From the NCBI GenBank assembly GCA_051745935.1, contig JBNJEM010000044.1:1-23205 (forward strand): a DNA stretch of 23,205 nucleotides, given 5' to 3'. The notes below the pieces were generated by a model that saw only the letters and a program-made list of their open reading frames with translations, was not told the origin of the DNA and did not search any database. Each line of letters opens with the position of its first letter. The stretch's first letter is position 1. The position numbers and the translations under genes are program-made. The DNA is from JBNJEM01 sp051745935. Its GTDB lineage: Bacteria > Planctomycetota > Planctomycetia > Pirellulales > Pirellulaceae. Shown here one piece after another: positions 8,746 through 16,342 of this stretch.

Positions 8746-9369
8746 ACCAATACTCCCTTACGCTATACAAGAAATGATAAAACAGGTTCCGACGTCCCTA
8801 GCGGAACGAAAAACAAAAGAAAGGATGGCTGGCTTGAAGAGCCAAACCAGCGAAGAGATGTAGCTCGGAAACGGCCAGCCAAACCAAACACCGCGCGAAC
8901 CGCCAGTATCAAAAAGCGAGCGATTTTGGAATGGACCGCGTGACCACGCGCGACAGCTCGCCACGCATCGTGTCACGATCAGCAGAATACCTGCCCCAAA
9001 CCCTTCCAAGGCAATCCAGGCAGGCCGACCGTCGGCTCCAACCGCCGTTGCGACAGTCCCCGTCGGCTCAACGCCGGAGCGACATCCCTATCGTTACAGC
9101 CGCAAACATGTCCTTATGTTGTTGCCTGTGTTTAGTGATGAACAACGAGTTGCAAGATGCAGTGAACATACCAGCGCCGTGGCTCGCCAACAAGAAAGAC
9201 GGCTGATTTTGGGCGGGACGACGCTTTATGCACAATGGCTTGTGCAAGCATGTTTGTGCTAGCTTTGGTCTCTTGAAAACTTCGCGCGGCTTCCGCCACC
9301 GTCCGAATGCACGCGGAAGACGCGAAATCAACGCCCGTGACACGGCGAGTACACGCCAAATGGAAAGGA
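8746..9369. other. Intergenic stretch with a small perfect hairpin
   Basis: No open frame here is convincing. The 6-bp perfect hairpin GCACAA-TGGC-TTGTGC lies at 9230-9245 and has no U tract after it, so it is not a standard terminator. The segment leads into the dispersed repeats that start at 9370. Confidence 0.45.
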
Positions 9370-9472
9370 GGTAACACTTTAGCCATCTGAAGTAGAATCC
9401 GAGCTTCGTGATCACAAATCCCTTATGACGTAACCGGTTTAACCGCAAGGCCAGAGTTCGCTCGCCCGCGCG
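9370..9472 (+). repeat. 103-bp dispersed repeat, copy A
   Basis: It aligns without gaps to 23103-23205, with about eight differences. It begins GGTAACACTTTAGCC and ends in CTCGCCCGCG. It contains a second related motif, GTAACCGGTTTAACC (9430-9444), as a diverged direct copy of its own left end. The minus strand has an open frame containing HKGFVITKLGFYF in both copies, but differences are spread over synonymous and replacement sites, so coding status is uncertain. Another dispersed repeat starts 38 bases downstream. Confidence 0.85.
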
Positions 9473-9510
9473 TTGGACCGGCAAGGATCCATGACGGCGG
9501 ACGGCGGCCT

Positions 9511-9590
9511 GCGCGCTCCACAGGACCGTTGTCCAACCCTCACTGCCTGGAAAAGCCTTACTTCAGTTCGCTAAAAAGTTACGAAAAGAC
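9511..9590 (+). repeat. 80-bp dispersed repeat with coding-like divergence, copy 1
   Basis: It aligns gap-free to 20203-20282. In the frame that reads PTLTAWKSLTSVR both copies encode the same 13 residues, and the base differences there (GCC/GCT, AAA/AAG, TCA/TCG) are synonymous. Farther on GTT/GTC and ACG/ACA are also synonymous. In this copy a TAA follows the Arg codon (9572-9574), and the frame is open back to an ATG at 9491, giving a 27-residue micro-ORF. I read it as the remnant of a protein-coding 3' end; no family recognised. Confidence 0.75.
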
Positions 9591-10013
9591 TTGTTCCAAA
9601 AGAATCCCCCGGTTCTTTTCCCGCCGCGGACGGTGAGCAGCAGCCTTGTTCCATTTAATTGTGCTAGCGTTCAAACTTCCAGGTTTCGCGCCTCGGCAAC
9701 GCGGAAAACCTTGATCAACCCCGATCAACAATGACAACCACCCGTCGCTATCCACGACATGACACTCGCCTTGCGGTTCAATGAGTGGCTAAACGACCCG
9801 GCTAAACCCGGCCACGCGGGTGTGGCATCCGGCCAGAGCGAATCCGCCCCGACCGGGTAGTACTGATCGGGCAATGCCCGTCGCCGCGCGCCCGCCCGGA
9901 TGCCGCATAAAGGGGGCCGTTGCTGTTCAAACGTCCATCCACGCGGAGCGAGTGCATGGCTGGGTCGGCGTGCGGCCTGGTAGCAGGCTAAGGCGACGGA
10001 TTGTACAATTCGG

Positions 10014-10043
10014 ATAACATTTTAGCCATCTGAAGTAGGATGC
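10014..10043 (+). repeat. Fragment of the 103-bp dispersed repeat
   Basis: About 30 bases match the left end of copy A (9371-9400) in the same orientation, including TTTAGCCATCTGAAGTAG unbroken. The rest of the repeat is absent. It sits about 110 bases upstream of the OleA-like start, and with copy A it brackets a 640-base gene-free segment. That segment contains the hairpin GCCAC-GCGGGT-GTGGC and no supported gene. Confidence 0.7.
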
Positions 10044-10150
10044 TGCAACCCCTCGTCTGTTACTCCGCCACGGGCGCCCGTGTAGACGCGACAATCGAGC
10101 ATTTCCAGTATTTACCCAGACGATTCCCGACTATTCATGACGAACGGCTT

Positions 10151-11296
10151 ATGCGTTATCAAAATGTTTGCATTGAGGCACTCGGATATACGTTACCGGG
10201 CGAGGTGGTCCGAAGCGACGAGATCGAGCACGCGCTGGAACCGCTATACAAGCGATTGCGGCTCCATGAAGGACGCTTGGAACTGATGACCGGAATTTCC
10301 GAACGCCGGTTTTGGGCGGCGGGCACGTTGCCGAGCGACAAGAGCGTGGAAAGCGCGGAGAAGGCGATCGCGGCCGCCGGAATCGATCGGCGGCGGATTG
10401 GCGTTTTGATTCACGCGAGTGTTTGCCGGGATCATCTCGAGCCAGCCACGGCGTGCCGCGTGCATCATTGTTTGCGATTATCCCCGCACTGCATGATTTA
10501 TGACGTGTCCAATGCGTGCCTCGGCCTCGTGAACGGGATGGCGCAGATTGCCAATATGATTGAATTGGGGCAGACCCGCGCGGGGATTGTCGTGGGAACG
10601 GAGAGCGGTCGGCACCTCGTGGAACATACGATCGAATCCCTGAATGCGTCCACAAGCCTGACCCGCCGACAGCTGAAAACGGCGGTCGCGTCGCTGACCA
10701 TTGGTTCGGGGAGTTGCGCGGTTCTGCTGGTCGATCGGGAACTGAGCCGCACGGGAAATCGGCTGGTGGCCGGGACGGTGCGAGCGCATACGGAGAATCA
10801 TCAACTCTGTCATAGCGGCCGGGATGAAGCGGTTTCGGGCGGAATGACGCCCCTGATGGACACCGATTCAGAACAGCTGATGCACGAGGGGATTCGCACT
10901 GGCGCTGAAACGTTTGCCGACTTTCTGGCGGAAACGGGGTGGACCCGGGAACAGATCGATCGCTCGTTCTGTCATCAGGTGGGGACAACGCATCGGAAGC
11001 TCATGTTGGAAGCGTTCGGCTTGGATGAACGGATCGATTTCGCCACGGTCAATTGGCTGGGCAATACCGGTTCCGTGGCGCTGCCGGTCACCATGGCCAT
11101 TGCTTTGGAACAGGGCCTGGTGAAACGGGGCGAGCGTGTCGGAATGCTGGGAATAGGATCGGGCATCAACTGTCTGATGCTGGGCGCGGAGTGGCAAGTG
11201 TCGCTTGTGAATGGTTCATCGCCGCCGGACGCCGTGGTATCGACCGGACAACACGGCCCGCGCGAGAGCGGTGCGACGGAATTCCGGACCGCTTGA
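10151..11296 (+). CDS. OleA-like 3-oxoacyl synthase III (thiolase superfamily)
   Basis: A 381-residue thiolase-fold condensing enzyme. It resembles OleA, which joins two long-chain acyl-CoAs head-to-head, more than FabH: the beginning MRYQNVCIEAL, the segment RDHLEPATA and the end LGIGSGINCLMLGAEW all match OleA as I recall it. Catalytic residues are present: Cys123 in DVSNACLGLVNGM, His275 in SFCHQVG and Asn305 in WLGNTGS. Glu97 corresponds to the OleA-specific glutamate (Glu117 of the Xanthomonas enzyme). The ATG at 10151 is chosen because OleA proteins start there; the frame is open upstream to 10040 but runs into the dispersed repeat. No clear Shine-Dalgarno. No OleB, OleC or OleD homolog is in the window. 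A FabH-type role cannot be excluded. Confidence 0.85.
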   Translation: MRYQNVCIEALGYTLPGEVVRSDEIEHALEPLYKRLRLHEGRLELMTGISERRFWAAGTLPSDKSVESAEKAIAAAGIDRRRIGVLIHASVCRDHLEPATACRVHHCLRLSPHCMIYDVSNACLGLVNGMAQIANMIELGQTRAGIVVGTESGRHLVEHTIESLNASTSLTRRQLKTAVASLTIGSGSCAVLLVDRELSRTGNRLVAGTVRAHTENHQLCHSGRDEAVSGGMTPLMDTDSEQLMHEGIRTGAETFADFLAETGWTREQIDRSFCHQVGTTHRKLMLEAFGLDERIDFATVNWLGNTGSVALPVTMAIALEQGLVKRGERVGMLGIGSGINCLMLGAEWQVSLVNGSSPPDAVVSTGQHGPRESGATEFRTA

Positions 11297-11610
11297 TAAC
11301 GGCCGAACAATAAGGCGCGAAAACCATGCTTAGACCGGCCTTGGCTGGGGTAGTTGCTCACGTGTCGGCCGATCGATTATTCTAAAAGGGGCAAGAAACG
11401 CGAATAAAACCGCTCAGATTTCCTCTCGCCCAGCGATCTTTGGGAGCGGGAACCAAGTTTTGCGACGGGCTGTAAAAAGCGGGAGGGCTGGCGGCGTGCT
11501 CTCGCCTCCCGCCAAGGTGGCAATGGCGGAGTTCGTACCACCCACCCGGAAATTGAGCCGTGACAAAGCACGAGCGGCATTTGAAGCGGCATTTGAAAAG
11601 GACAACGCAC
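11297..11610. other. Intergenic stretch with an 8-bp inverted repeat
   Basis: A perfect inverted repeat GCGGGAGG (11479-11486) / CCTCCCGC (11505-11512) encloses an 18-base loop. No U tract follows, so it is not a typical terminator. A 12-base duplication (GCGGCATTTGAA, twice) lies at about 11575-11598, just before the ribosome binding site of the next small gene. Confidence 0.5.
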
Positions 11611-11856
11611 GTGGTTGAACTGATCCAACAGTATCTTGAGGCCTTGCGTAAAACCCGGCAGGAGCCGGGCGCGGAAAGTGAACTCGAGCGGATTTACATG
11701 GAAGTGTTGCGAGTGGATCCGAATCACCGATTGGCGAAGCTTCACGAGCTGATGGCCGAAGGCGTCAGCTTCAACATTACCGAACAGGTCCGCGCCCTGT
11801 TGGCCGAGGAAATTGCCTCACTTAAGCAAACATCAAATGACCAAAATGCAAAATGA
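11611..11856 (+). CDS. Small helical protein of unknown function
   Basis: An 81-residue predicted helical protein without a recognised family. It is rich in Glu, Leu and Arg (for example LIQQYLEALRKTRQ and ITEQVRALLAEEIASL) and has no signal peptide or membrane segment. I favour the GTG at 11611 because AAAAGGA ends eight bases before it; the frame is open back to a GTG at 11560 that lacks a site and would include a repetitive His-Leu-Lys-Arg segment. The 3' end overlaps the start of the Gfo/Idh/MocA gene by 11-20 bases, which suggests translational coupling and a shared role. Confidence 0.55.
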   Translation: MVELIQQYLEALRKTRQEPGAESELERIYMEVLRVDPNHRLAKLHELMAEGVSFNITEQVRALLAEEIASLKQTSNDQNAK

Positions 11857-12880
11857 TGAAAAAAAACTGGGCGTTGCCATTCACGGCGCGGGGAAGGTTG
11901 CCTATGCGCACGCCGCCAGTTGGATTAAGAATCCGCACGTCGAGATTGTATCGATCAGCAGCCGCAACACCAACAGCGCGCGGCGCCTGGCCGATGAGTT
12001 CAACCTGACTCGCTGTTCCATCCCCGAACGATTCGAGGACATCCTGGATAACGAGCGGGTTGACATCGTCAACATCAGCGGGCCGAACCACGTCCATGCG
12101 CAACAAGCCATCGCCGCCGCCAGGTCGGGACGACATATTCTGGTTGAGAAACCGATGGTTATGTCCATGCAAGACAATCACGCCCTGCGAGCCGCCGTCC
12201 AAGAAGCCGGTGTCCGCAGCATCGTGAGCTTCGTTTTGCGATGGAATCCCATGTTCGAAAGCATCAAGTCACTCCTGAACCACGATGCCGTCGGGGACCT
12301 GTTCTACGCGGAAGTGGATTATTGGCACGGCTTGGGACCTTCTTCATACCACGGATGGCCTTGGGCGTCCAAAACGGCCACGGGGGGGAGCGCAAATCTC
12401 TTGGGAGGCTGCCACGCGGTCGACGCGCTTCGTTGGTTCGTGGACGATGACGTTGTCGAAGTCACCGCCATGTCCAATAACAAGAAAGCACTCTATGAAT
12501 ACGATGCCAACGTGGTGGCGATCCTCAAATTCCAAAACGGGTTGATTGGTAAGACGTCGGTACTTCTCGACGCGGATCTTCCCTATACCTTCAATGTCGA
12601 CCTGATCGGTACCGAGGGCGCGCTGCGGGATAATCGCCTCTGGGCCCCCAAACTGATGACCGGGCAGACGGGTTGGAGCACCTTTCCCACGATCACGCCC
12701 GATTCAGGGGATGTCCACCATCATCCGTTTGACGCTCAGATCAACCACTTCGTCCATTGCATTCGAAACCAAGTGGAATCGCATTGCAACGTGGCCGACG
12801 CATTCAAGACCCACGAGCTTTGCCTGGCGATCGACCAATCCCTGGCCCAGGGCGGGCAACCGGTCAGCCTGCCGCTTTGA
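11846..12880 (+). CDS. Gfo/Idh/MocA family oxidoreductase
   Basis: A 344-residue NAD(P)-dependent dehydrogenase-like protein, probably acting on a sugar or cyclitol derivative. The N-terminal Rossmann fold has AIHGAGKVA (11-19), followed by VDIVNISGPNHVHAQQA and the family signature HILVEKPM with Lys102. The C-terminal beta-sheet domain holds GGCHAVDALRWF, supplying His190 and Asp193 of the usual catalytic set. There is no Tat or Sec signal, unlike many planctomycete relatives, so it is cytoplasmic. Possible starts are ATG at 11837 and 11846; both overlap the preceding small gene. The substrate cannot be told from sequence or context. Confidence 0.92.
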   Translation: MQNDEKKLGVAIHGAGKVAYAHAASWIKNPHVEIVSISSRNTNSARRLADEFNLTRCSIPERFEDILDNERVDIVNISGPNHVHAQQAIAAARSGRHILVEKPMVMSMQDNHALRAAVQEAGVRSIVSFVLRWNPMFESIKSLLNHDAVGDLFYAEVDYWHGLGPSSYHGWPWASKTATGGSANLLGGCHAVDALRWFVDDDVVEVTAMSNNKKALYEYDANVVAILKFQNGLIGKTSVLLDADLPYTFNVDLIGTEGALRDNRLWAPKLMTGQTGWSTFPTITPDSGDVHHHPFDAQINHFVHCIRNQVESHCNVADAFKTHELCLAIDQSLAQGGQPVSLPL

Positions 12881-12898
12881 GTGGCTGCCGTGACGGGT

Positions 12899-12915
12899 AT
12901 TCCGCAATTCGGAAT
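12899..12915 (+). terminator. Weak hairpin after the oxidoreductase gene
   Basis: The inverted repeat ATTCCG-CAATT-CGGAAT begins 18 bases after the stop codon of the Gfo/Idh/MocA gene. Only a short T run follows, so termination is possible but not strongly supported. Confidence 0.25.
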
Positions 12916-13020
12916 TTGCAAGGGGACGGGCAGGGTCGAAACGCAAAGTGCCCAGCCGCGACTTTCCCACCGTTCCCTTTGAAGCAACCGGCAAGTAACC
13001 TTGCGGATTCCGTTCACCGG

Positions 13021-13287
13021 TCACTGCGGAAGTTCATGGGCCTCTTGACTGAGCCACCGATCCAAGCCCTTCTCCTTCGCCCGCTGTTCCAGGAGTTTCG
13101 CCACATCCTCGTAGGTGCACCGCCCTTCGGCTGCGTGTTCCATCTCGAGCACAATGGTGTGAAACAGGTCCGCCAGGTGGAAGACGACCTTGTTCTTCTC
13201 TTCGTGCCCTTGAGAGCGGATTTCCAGCAGGGCGCGAAATAGAAGCCTGTGGACGGTTTCCGCCGCTGAGGTTTGATTCACTTGCAT
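13021..13287 (-). CDS. Small helical protein, downstream partner of the DGNGR protein
   Basis: An 88-residue, predicted all-helical, charged cytoplasmic protein. Its central segment KNKVVFHLADLFHTIVLEME is amphipathic, and the C-terminal segment YEDVAKLLEQRAKEKGLDRW looks well conserved in style. It starts two bases after the stop of the upstream gene (TAA-CC-ATG), so the two are almost surely co-translated. No family recognised. Its size, helicity and position would suit an immunity protein or antitoxin, but that is inference. Confidence 0.65.
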   Translation of the reverse strand: MQVNQTSAAETVHRLLFRALLEIRSQGHEEKNKVVFHLADLFHTIVLEMEHAAEGRCTYEDVAKLLEQRAKEKGLDRWLSQEAHELPQ

Positions 13288-13289
13288 GG

Positions 13290-13583
13290 TTAATCCAGAT
13301 CCGGAAACATGGACATGTCAGGGGTGTATTCCCACACGGGCACCGTCATGTCCGGAGTAATGTTGCTGTTGGGGTCCGCGGCGCGGCGTCGTAGCTCATG
13401 GGCGCGACCATTGCCGTCATGGAGATATCCAGTCCGCGTATTGACCGTGAGATAGTCCCTGTTCTTCGGGGTTCTGACTGCGGCGAGCAAATCGTCATCG
13501 GAGAGCCTCCGCAACCTCGGGCGAGGGACGCTGTGGGCGGGCGTTTGCAGCGGCCTCAGATCGCGAATTTCTACTTGCTTCAT
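13290..13583 (-). CDS. Small protein with ParB-like DGNGR motif
   Basis: A 97-residue cytoplasmic protein. Residues 21-40 are basic (RPRLRRLSDDDLLAAVRTPK), followed by TGYLHDGNGRAHELRRRA (51-68) and a Pro/Asp-rich tail with PVWEYTPDMSMFPDLD. The DGNGR-helix pattern recalls the DGxHR motif of ParB/sulfiredoxin-like nuclease or NTP-binding folds, in which the motif follows a strand and starts a helix. I do not know the family. The ATG at 13583 is preferred over the longer TTG-initiated frame, whose first 20 residues look random; no strong Shine-Dalgarno is visible. It is the first gene of a two-gene unit with the 88-residue protein. Confidence 0.6.
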   Translation of the reverse strand: MKQVEIRDLRPLQTPAHSVPRPRLRRLSDDDLLAAVRTPKNRDYLTVNTRTGYLHDGNGRAHELRRRAADPNSNITPDMTVPVWEYTPDMSMFPDLD

Positions 13584-14085
13584 GGGATTGGCATTCGGGA
13601 TCGTTTCCACTTGTCTCGACGATCCGGCCGACAATGAATACAATCACACCATCCAAGAACGCTTCTGGCACCGCAGCCAAAGCCGTTACTTATACACGCG
13701 TCCCTCCACCTGGACTAGCCCACGTCCGGTGAATCGTCGCCCGCGGTTGCGTATGCAACTTGGTGTTCGGTACCCACGCAGACGTCTCGACCGGAGTATT
13801 GCGGCTGAAGTTTCGTAAACGTGGCAATCATGTCTTGCCGCGCGTCTTCGATGAAGCGGCCTAGCGAATCGGCAGCCCCATGAGGCGGAATGCAGTATCT
13901 TCGGCCAGATGTATCAGTCGCTTCGGTGCCTACGCCGGCGCATAGCTATTAATTCTCGAGCGCGCCCGACGTGGCGATTTGGAGGCAACTCACAAAGCAA
14001 CGCGCGCCCACCGCAGCCGAGTTTATCACGAAAAGCTCGGCACGGCAAGCATTTAGGTGGGAAAAGATGGATGCGTCGTGGTGCG
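13584..14085. other. Intergenic stretch, no convincing gene
   Basis: Short frames on both strands lack ribosome binding sites and family resemblance. The segment holds the upstream region of the DGNGR unit (minus strand) and the 3' flank of the next small minus-strand ORF. Confidence 0.45.
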
Positions 14086-14322
14086 TTACCTTGCGTTGTC
14101 AACGCAAAACAACATCAGAACGACCTGCGCGTTGTTTTGCAATTCGACTTCTCGCGCCGGAATTTGCACTTCCTGACATGTGTCGCGCACCAGCGACAAG
14201 TGGAGCCAAGTCGCCTCTGCCGATAGAACTGGGCGTGCCGCAGGTGCCGGTTTGGTCCGCGTAGGCGTCGCCACCGTGTTGCGTTGTTCCTCTCCACCGA
14301 ATGGCCTCCTGAACCAACTCAT
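14086..14322 (-). CDS. Small unknown protein, possibly truncated
   Basis: A 78-residue frame starting MSWFRRPFGGEEQ. The ATG at 14322 is preceded by AAAGGAG with a seven-base spacer, one of the best ribosome binding sites in the window, which is the main reason to call it. A Thr/Pro/Ala-rich linker (about 19-35) is followed by WLHLSLVRDTCQEVQIPAREVELQ. No family recognised. The end CVDNAR could be where an originally longer gene was cut, because the downstream sequence is non-coding in appearance. Confidence 0.45.
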   Translation of the reverse strand: MSWFRRPFGGEEQRNTVATPTRTKPAPAARPVLSAEATWLHLSLVRDTCQEVQIPAREVELQNNAQVVLMLFCVDNAR

Positions 14323-14417
14323 GGCCTCGCTCCTTTCTGGCTGTCTTTGCTGCCGCACCCGCGTCCGCTGGATGCGTTTTCGGGCTCTTCCCGGCTGCTT
14401 TCTCGGGCTTCTGGAAC

Positions 14418-14641
14418 TTACTGTTCGAGCCAATCCAGGTTGACGCGGACCAGAGTGATTTTCTCGTATAGTTTCTCCCACCAAGTGAGTGTTTGGAACG
14501 GAAATCTCGCTCGGTTTCCGACTGTACAACCTTACGGCGGCGGGTCGACTTCTTCCCCCGGTCATACCAGATGACCTGAGCGGCTCGCAAAAAGCGGCCG
14601 CGGCGATGGGCTCGACAGCCCCGCCTGCTTCGGGACCCCAC
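14418..14641 (-). pseudogene. Frameshifted gene remnant
   Basis: One minus-strand frame reads QVIWYDRGKKSTRRRKVVQ then SETERDFR, with coding-like codon use. A second frame takes over at about 14480 and reads FQTLTWWEKLYEKITLVR and NLDWLEQ before a TAA at 14418-14420. The two pieces join naturally if about one base was gained or lost, giving an intact-looking C-terminus. The first frame remains open but becomes Lys/Ser/Ala-rich. The 5' part may contain a further shift. Product unknown. The 78-residue ORF starts about 95 bases downstream on the same strand. Confidence 0.35.
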
Positions 14642-14826
14642 GGCTTCAACCGCTTCATGGTACCCTGATTTCAGAACGTCTCATTACCGTGGCCACCCCG
14701 TTGGATTCCCTCAATGTCGGAGTCGGTGGCTACCATACCGGTGATTCGACACGCCGTGTAGAATGCCAGAATGATTCGTTCCATTCGAGCAACTACGTTT
14801 CGAGGCTTGCTTGGGAGATACAAACG

Positions 14827-15696
14827 ATGCCCCGATCGATTCTAACCGCTTTTGTCTATCTTGGCTGTTGCCTGTGCCCCGCGTTGTCCGCTTCCGGCGC
14901 CAAACCGGTGGGCGAGGCGATGGTATATAAAACCGTGGATGACCGGGACTTGACACTTTATGTCACCAAGCCGGGGGATTGGAAAGCGACGGATACGCGT
15001 CCCGCGATTGTTTTCTATCATGGGGGGGGATGGGTAGGCGGGGCGCCGGGCCAGTTCACCGAGCACGCCAAATACCTGGCGTCGCGGGGGATGGTGGCGA
15101 TACAGGTGCAGTATCGCTTGTTGGATCGCGACAGTGATGATCCACCCACGATTTGCGTCCAGGACGCGAAGTCAGCGATGCGGTGGGTTCGCGGTCGTGC
15201 CTCGGCGCTCGGGATTGACGCGGACCGCGTCGCCTCGGCGGGCGGGTCGGCCGGTGGGCACTTGGCTGCCTTCGTGGGCATGGTCGACGGGCTCGACGAT
15301 CCGAAAGATGACACCACCGTATCGGCCAAATCGAATGCCATGGTCTTGTTCAACCCGGTCTTTAATAACGGTCCGGGTGAATGGGGACATCAGCGTGTGG
15401 GAAGCCGCTACAAGGAATTCTCGCCGGCCCACAATGTTTCGCCGGATGATCCCCCCGCAATCGTATTCCTTGGATCCGAGGATGCCCTGGTGCCCGTTGG
15501 CACCGCGGAGACGTTCAAGCGAAAGATGGGGCAAGCCGGAGTGCGATGTGAACTGAAGGTTTTCCCGGGTAAGCCACACGGTTTCTTTAATCATGGCAGG
15601 GACGGGAACGAGCCGTATTACAAAACGGTGGTGGCCATGGACCAATTCTTGGCCTCCTTAGGCTGGCTGGAGGGGCCCCCGACACTGGAACGTTGA
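14827..15696 (+). CDS. Secreted alpha/beta hydrolase (esterase/lipase-like)
   Basis: A 289-residue hydrolase of the HSL/BD-FAE-like esterase group. Residues 1 to about 24 form a signal peptide ending near SASGA, so it acts outside the cytoplasm. The oxyanion motif is HGGGW (65-69). The nucleophile elbow is GGSAGG with Ser141, followed by Asp219 in LGSEDALVP and His251 in GKPHGFF. The order and spacing are right for an active enzyme, perhaps acting on acetylated or feruloylated polysaccharide. The ATG at 14827 has GGGAGA eight bases upstream; the frame extends 46 codons farther 5' without a signal or homology. MgtC follows 58 bases later on the same strand. Confidence 0.9.
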   Translation: MPRSILTAFVYLGCCLCPALSASGAKPVGEAMVYKTVDDRDLTLYVTKPGDWKATDTRPAIVFYHGGGWVGGAPGQFTEHAKYLASRGMVAIQVQYRLLDRDSDDPPTICVQDAKSAMRWVRGRASALGIDADRVASAGGSAGGHLAAFVGMVDGLDDPKDDTTVSAKSNAMVLFNPVFNNGPGEWGHQRVGSRYKEFSPAHNVSPDDPPAIVFLGSEDALVPVGTAETFKRKMGQAGVRCELKVFPGKPHGFFNHGRDGNEPYYKTVVAMDQFLASLGWLEGPPTLER

Positions 15697-15754
15697 AAAC
15701 AAAAGGAGAGGCTTCGTTTTTCGCGGCACGGCCTCGATTTCTGGAAGAGACATC

Positions 15755-16222
15755 ATGGAAATGGAAGAACAATTGTACATGCTCGGCCATGTCGTCCTGG
15801 CTTCCGTATTGGCCGGGTTGATTGGATTCGAGCGGGAAAGACTGGATAAGCCGGCTGGCATTCGAACCCATATGATCGTTGCCGGCTCCGTGACTTTATT
15901 TGTGTTCCTGGGCGAAGTAATCGTCACGCATTTCGTGCAGGCAGGGCTTGGAGATCATATCCAGGCCGATCCGACCAGGATCATCCAAGCCATCGTGGTT
16001 GGGATTAGTTTTATTGGCGCCGGAACCGTGTTGCAGGTGGCCAAAGAACATCGAATCCGATACCTTACCACGGCCGCGACGATACTCATGTCAACCGGCA
16101 TTGGAATCGCAGTGGCATTGAAGCAGTACTACTTGACGGTCGGGGTTACCGCGTTCGTGATCTTGATCAATTATCTGATTCGTGTTTGTTTTTTGAAAAT
16201 GGAAAGAAAGAAGGAACAATAG
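15755..16222 (+). CDS. MgtC/SapB family membrane protein
   Basis: A 155-residue integral membrane protein with about five hydrophobic segments (8-24, 40-56, 77-95, 104-121, 126-147). The MgtC signature GFERERLDKPAGIRTHMIV (24-42) and ISFIGAGTVL (84-93) are clear. It corresponds to the membrane core only and lacks the ACT-like C-terminal domain of Salmonella MgtC, ending in a short basic tail. MgtC proteins are linked to magnesium limitation and, in Salmonella, inhibition of the F-type ATP synthase; the role of short homologs is open. GGAAGAG lies about six bases before the ATG. A cation ATPase follows, separated by a repeat. Confidence 0.92.
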   Translation: MEMEEQLYMLGHVVLASVLAGLIGFERERLDKPAGIRTHMIVAGSVTLFVFLGEVIVTHFVQAGLGDHIQADPTRIIQAIVVGISFIGAGTVLQVAKEHRIRYLTTAATILMSTGIGIAVALKQYYLTVGVTAFVILINYLIRVCFLKMERKKEQ

Positions 16223-16223
16223 A

Positions 16224-16326
16224 GGTAACACTTTAGCCGGTTGACGCGGATTCCCGCCGTGTCTCGCCAGATTCACGGCTCTCGGGCTCGAAAGCTTGAC
16301 GTACGCCAATCGGCTAAACCGTTACG
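16224..16326. repeat. Short element with imperfect terminal inverted repeats
   Basis: The left end (16224-16244) contains the motif that opens the 103-bp dispersed repeat (GGTAACACTTTAGCC). The right end (16306-16326) is its inverted relative: read on the minus strand it gives CGTAACGGTTTAGCC, and 16 of 21 positions match the left arm. The left boundary is two bases after the MgtC stop codon. The interior has no open frame of note. It resembles a small non-autonomous element, or the ends of one, but no target-site duplication was evident. Confidence 0.45.
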
Positions 16327-16342
16327 GTTCATGGAGGCTTGT

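Noticed and set aside
9230..9245. Terminator at the GCACAA/TTGTGC hairpin
   Set aside because: No T tract follows and no gene ends nearby.
10149..10988. 279-codon minus-strand frame in the OleA-like gene
   Set aside because: It is Arg/Ser/Pro-rich without motifs, and the opposite strand has a full catalytic thiolase.
12899..12915. Strong intrinsic terminator
   Set aside because: The stem is only six pairs and the T run is too short. It is listed only as a weak candidate.
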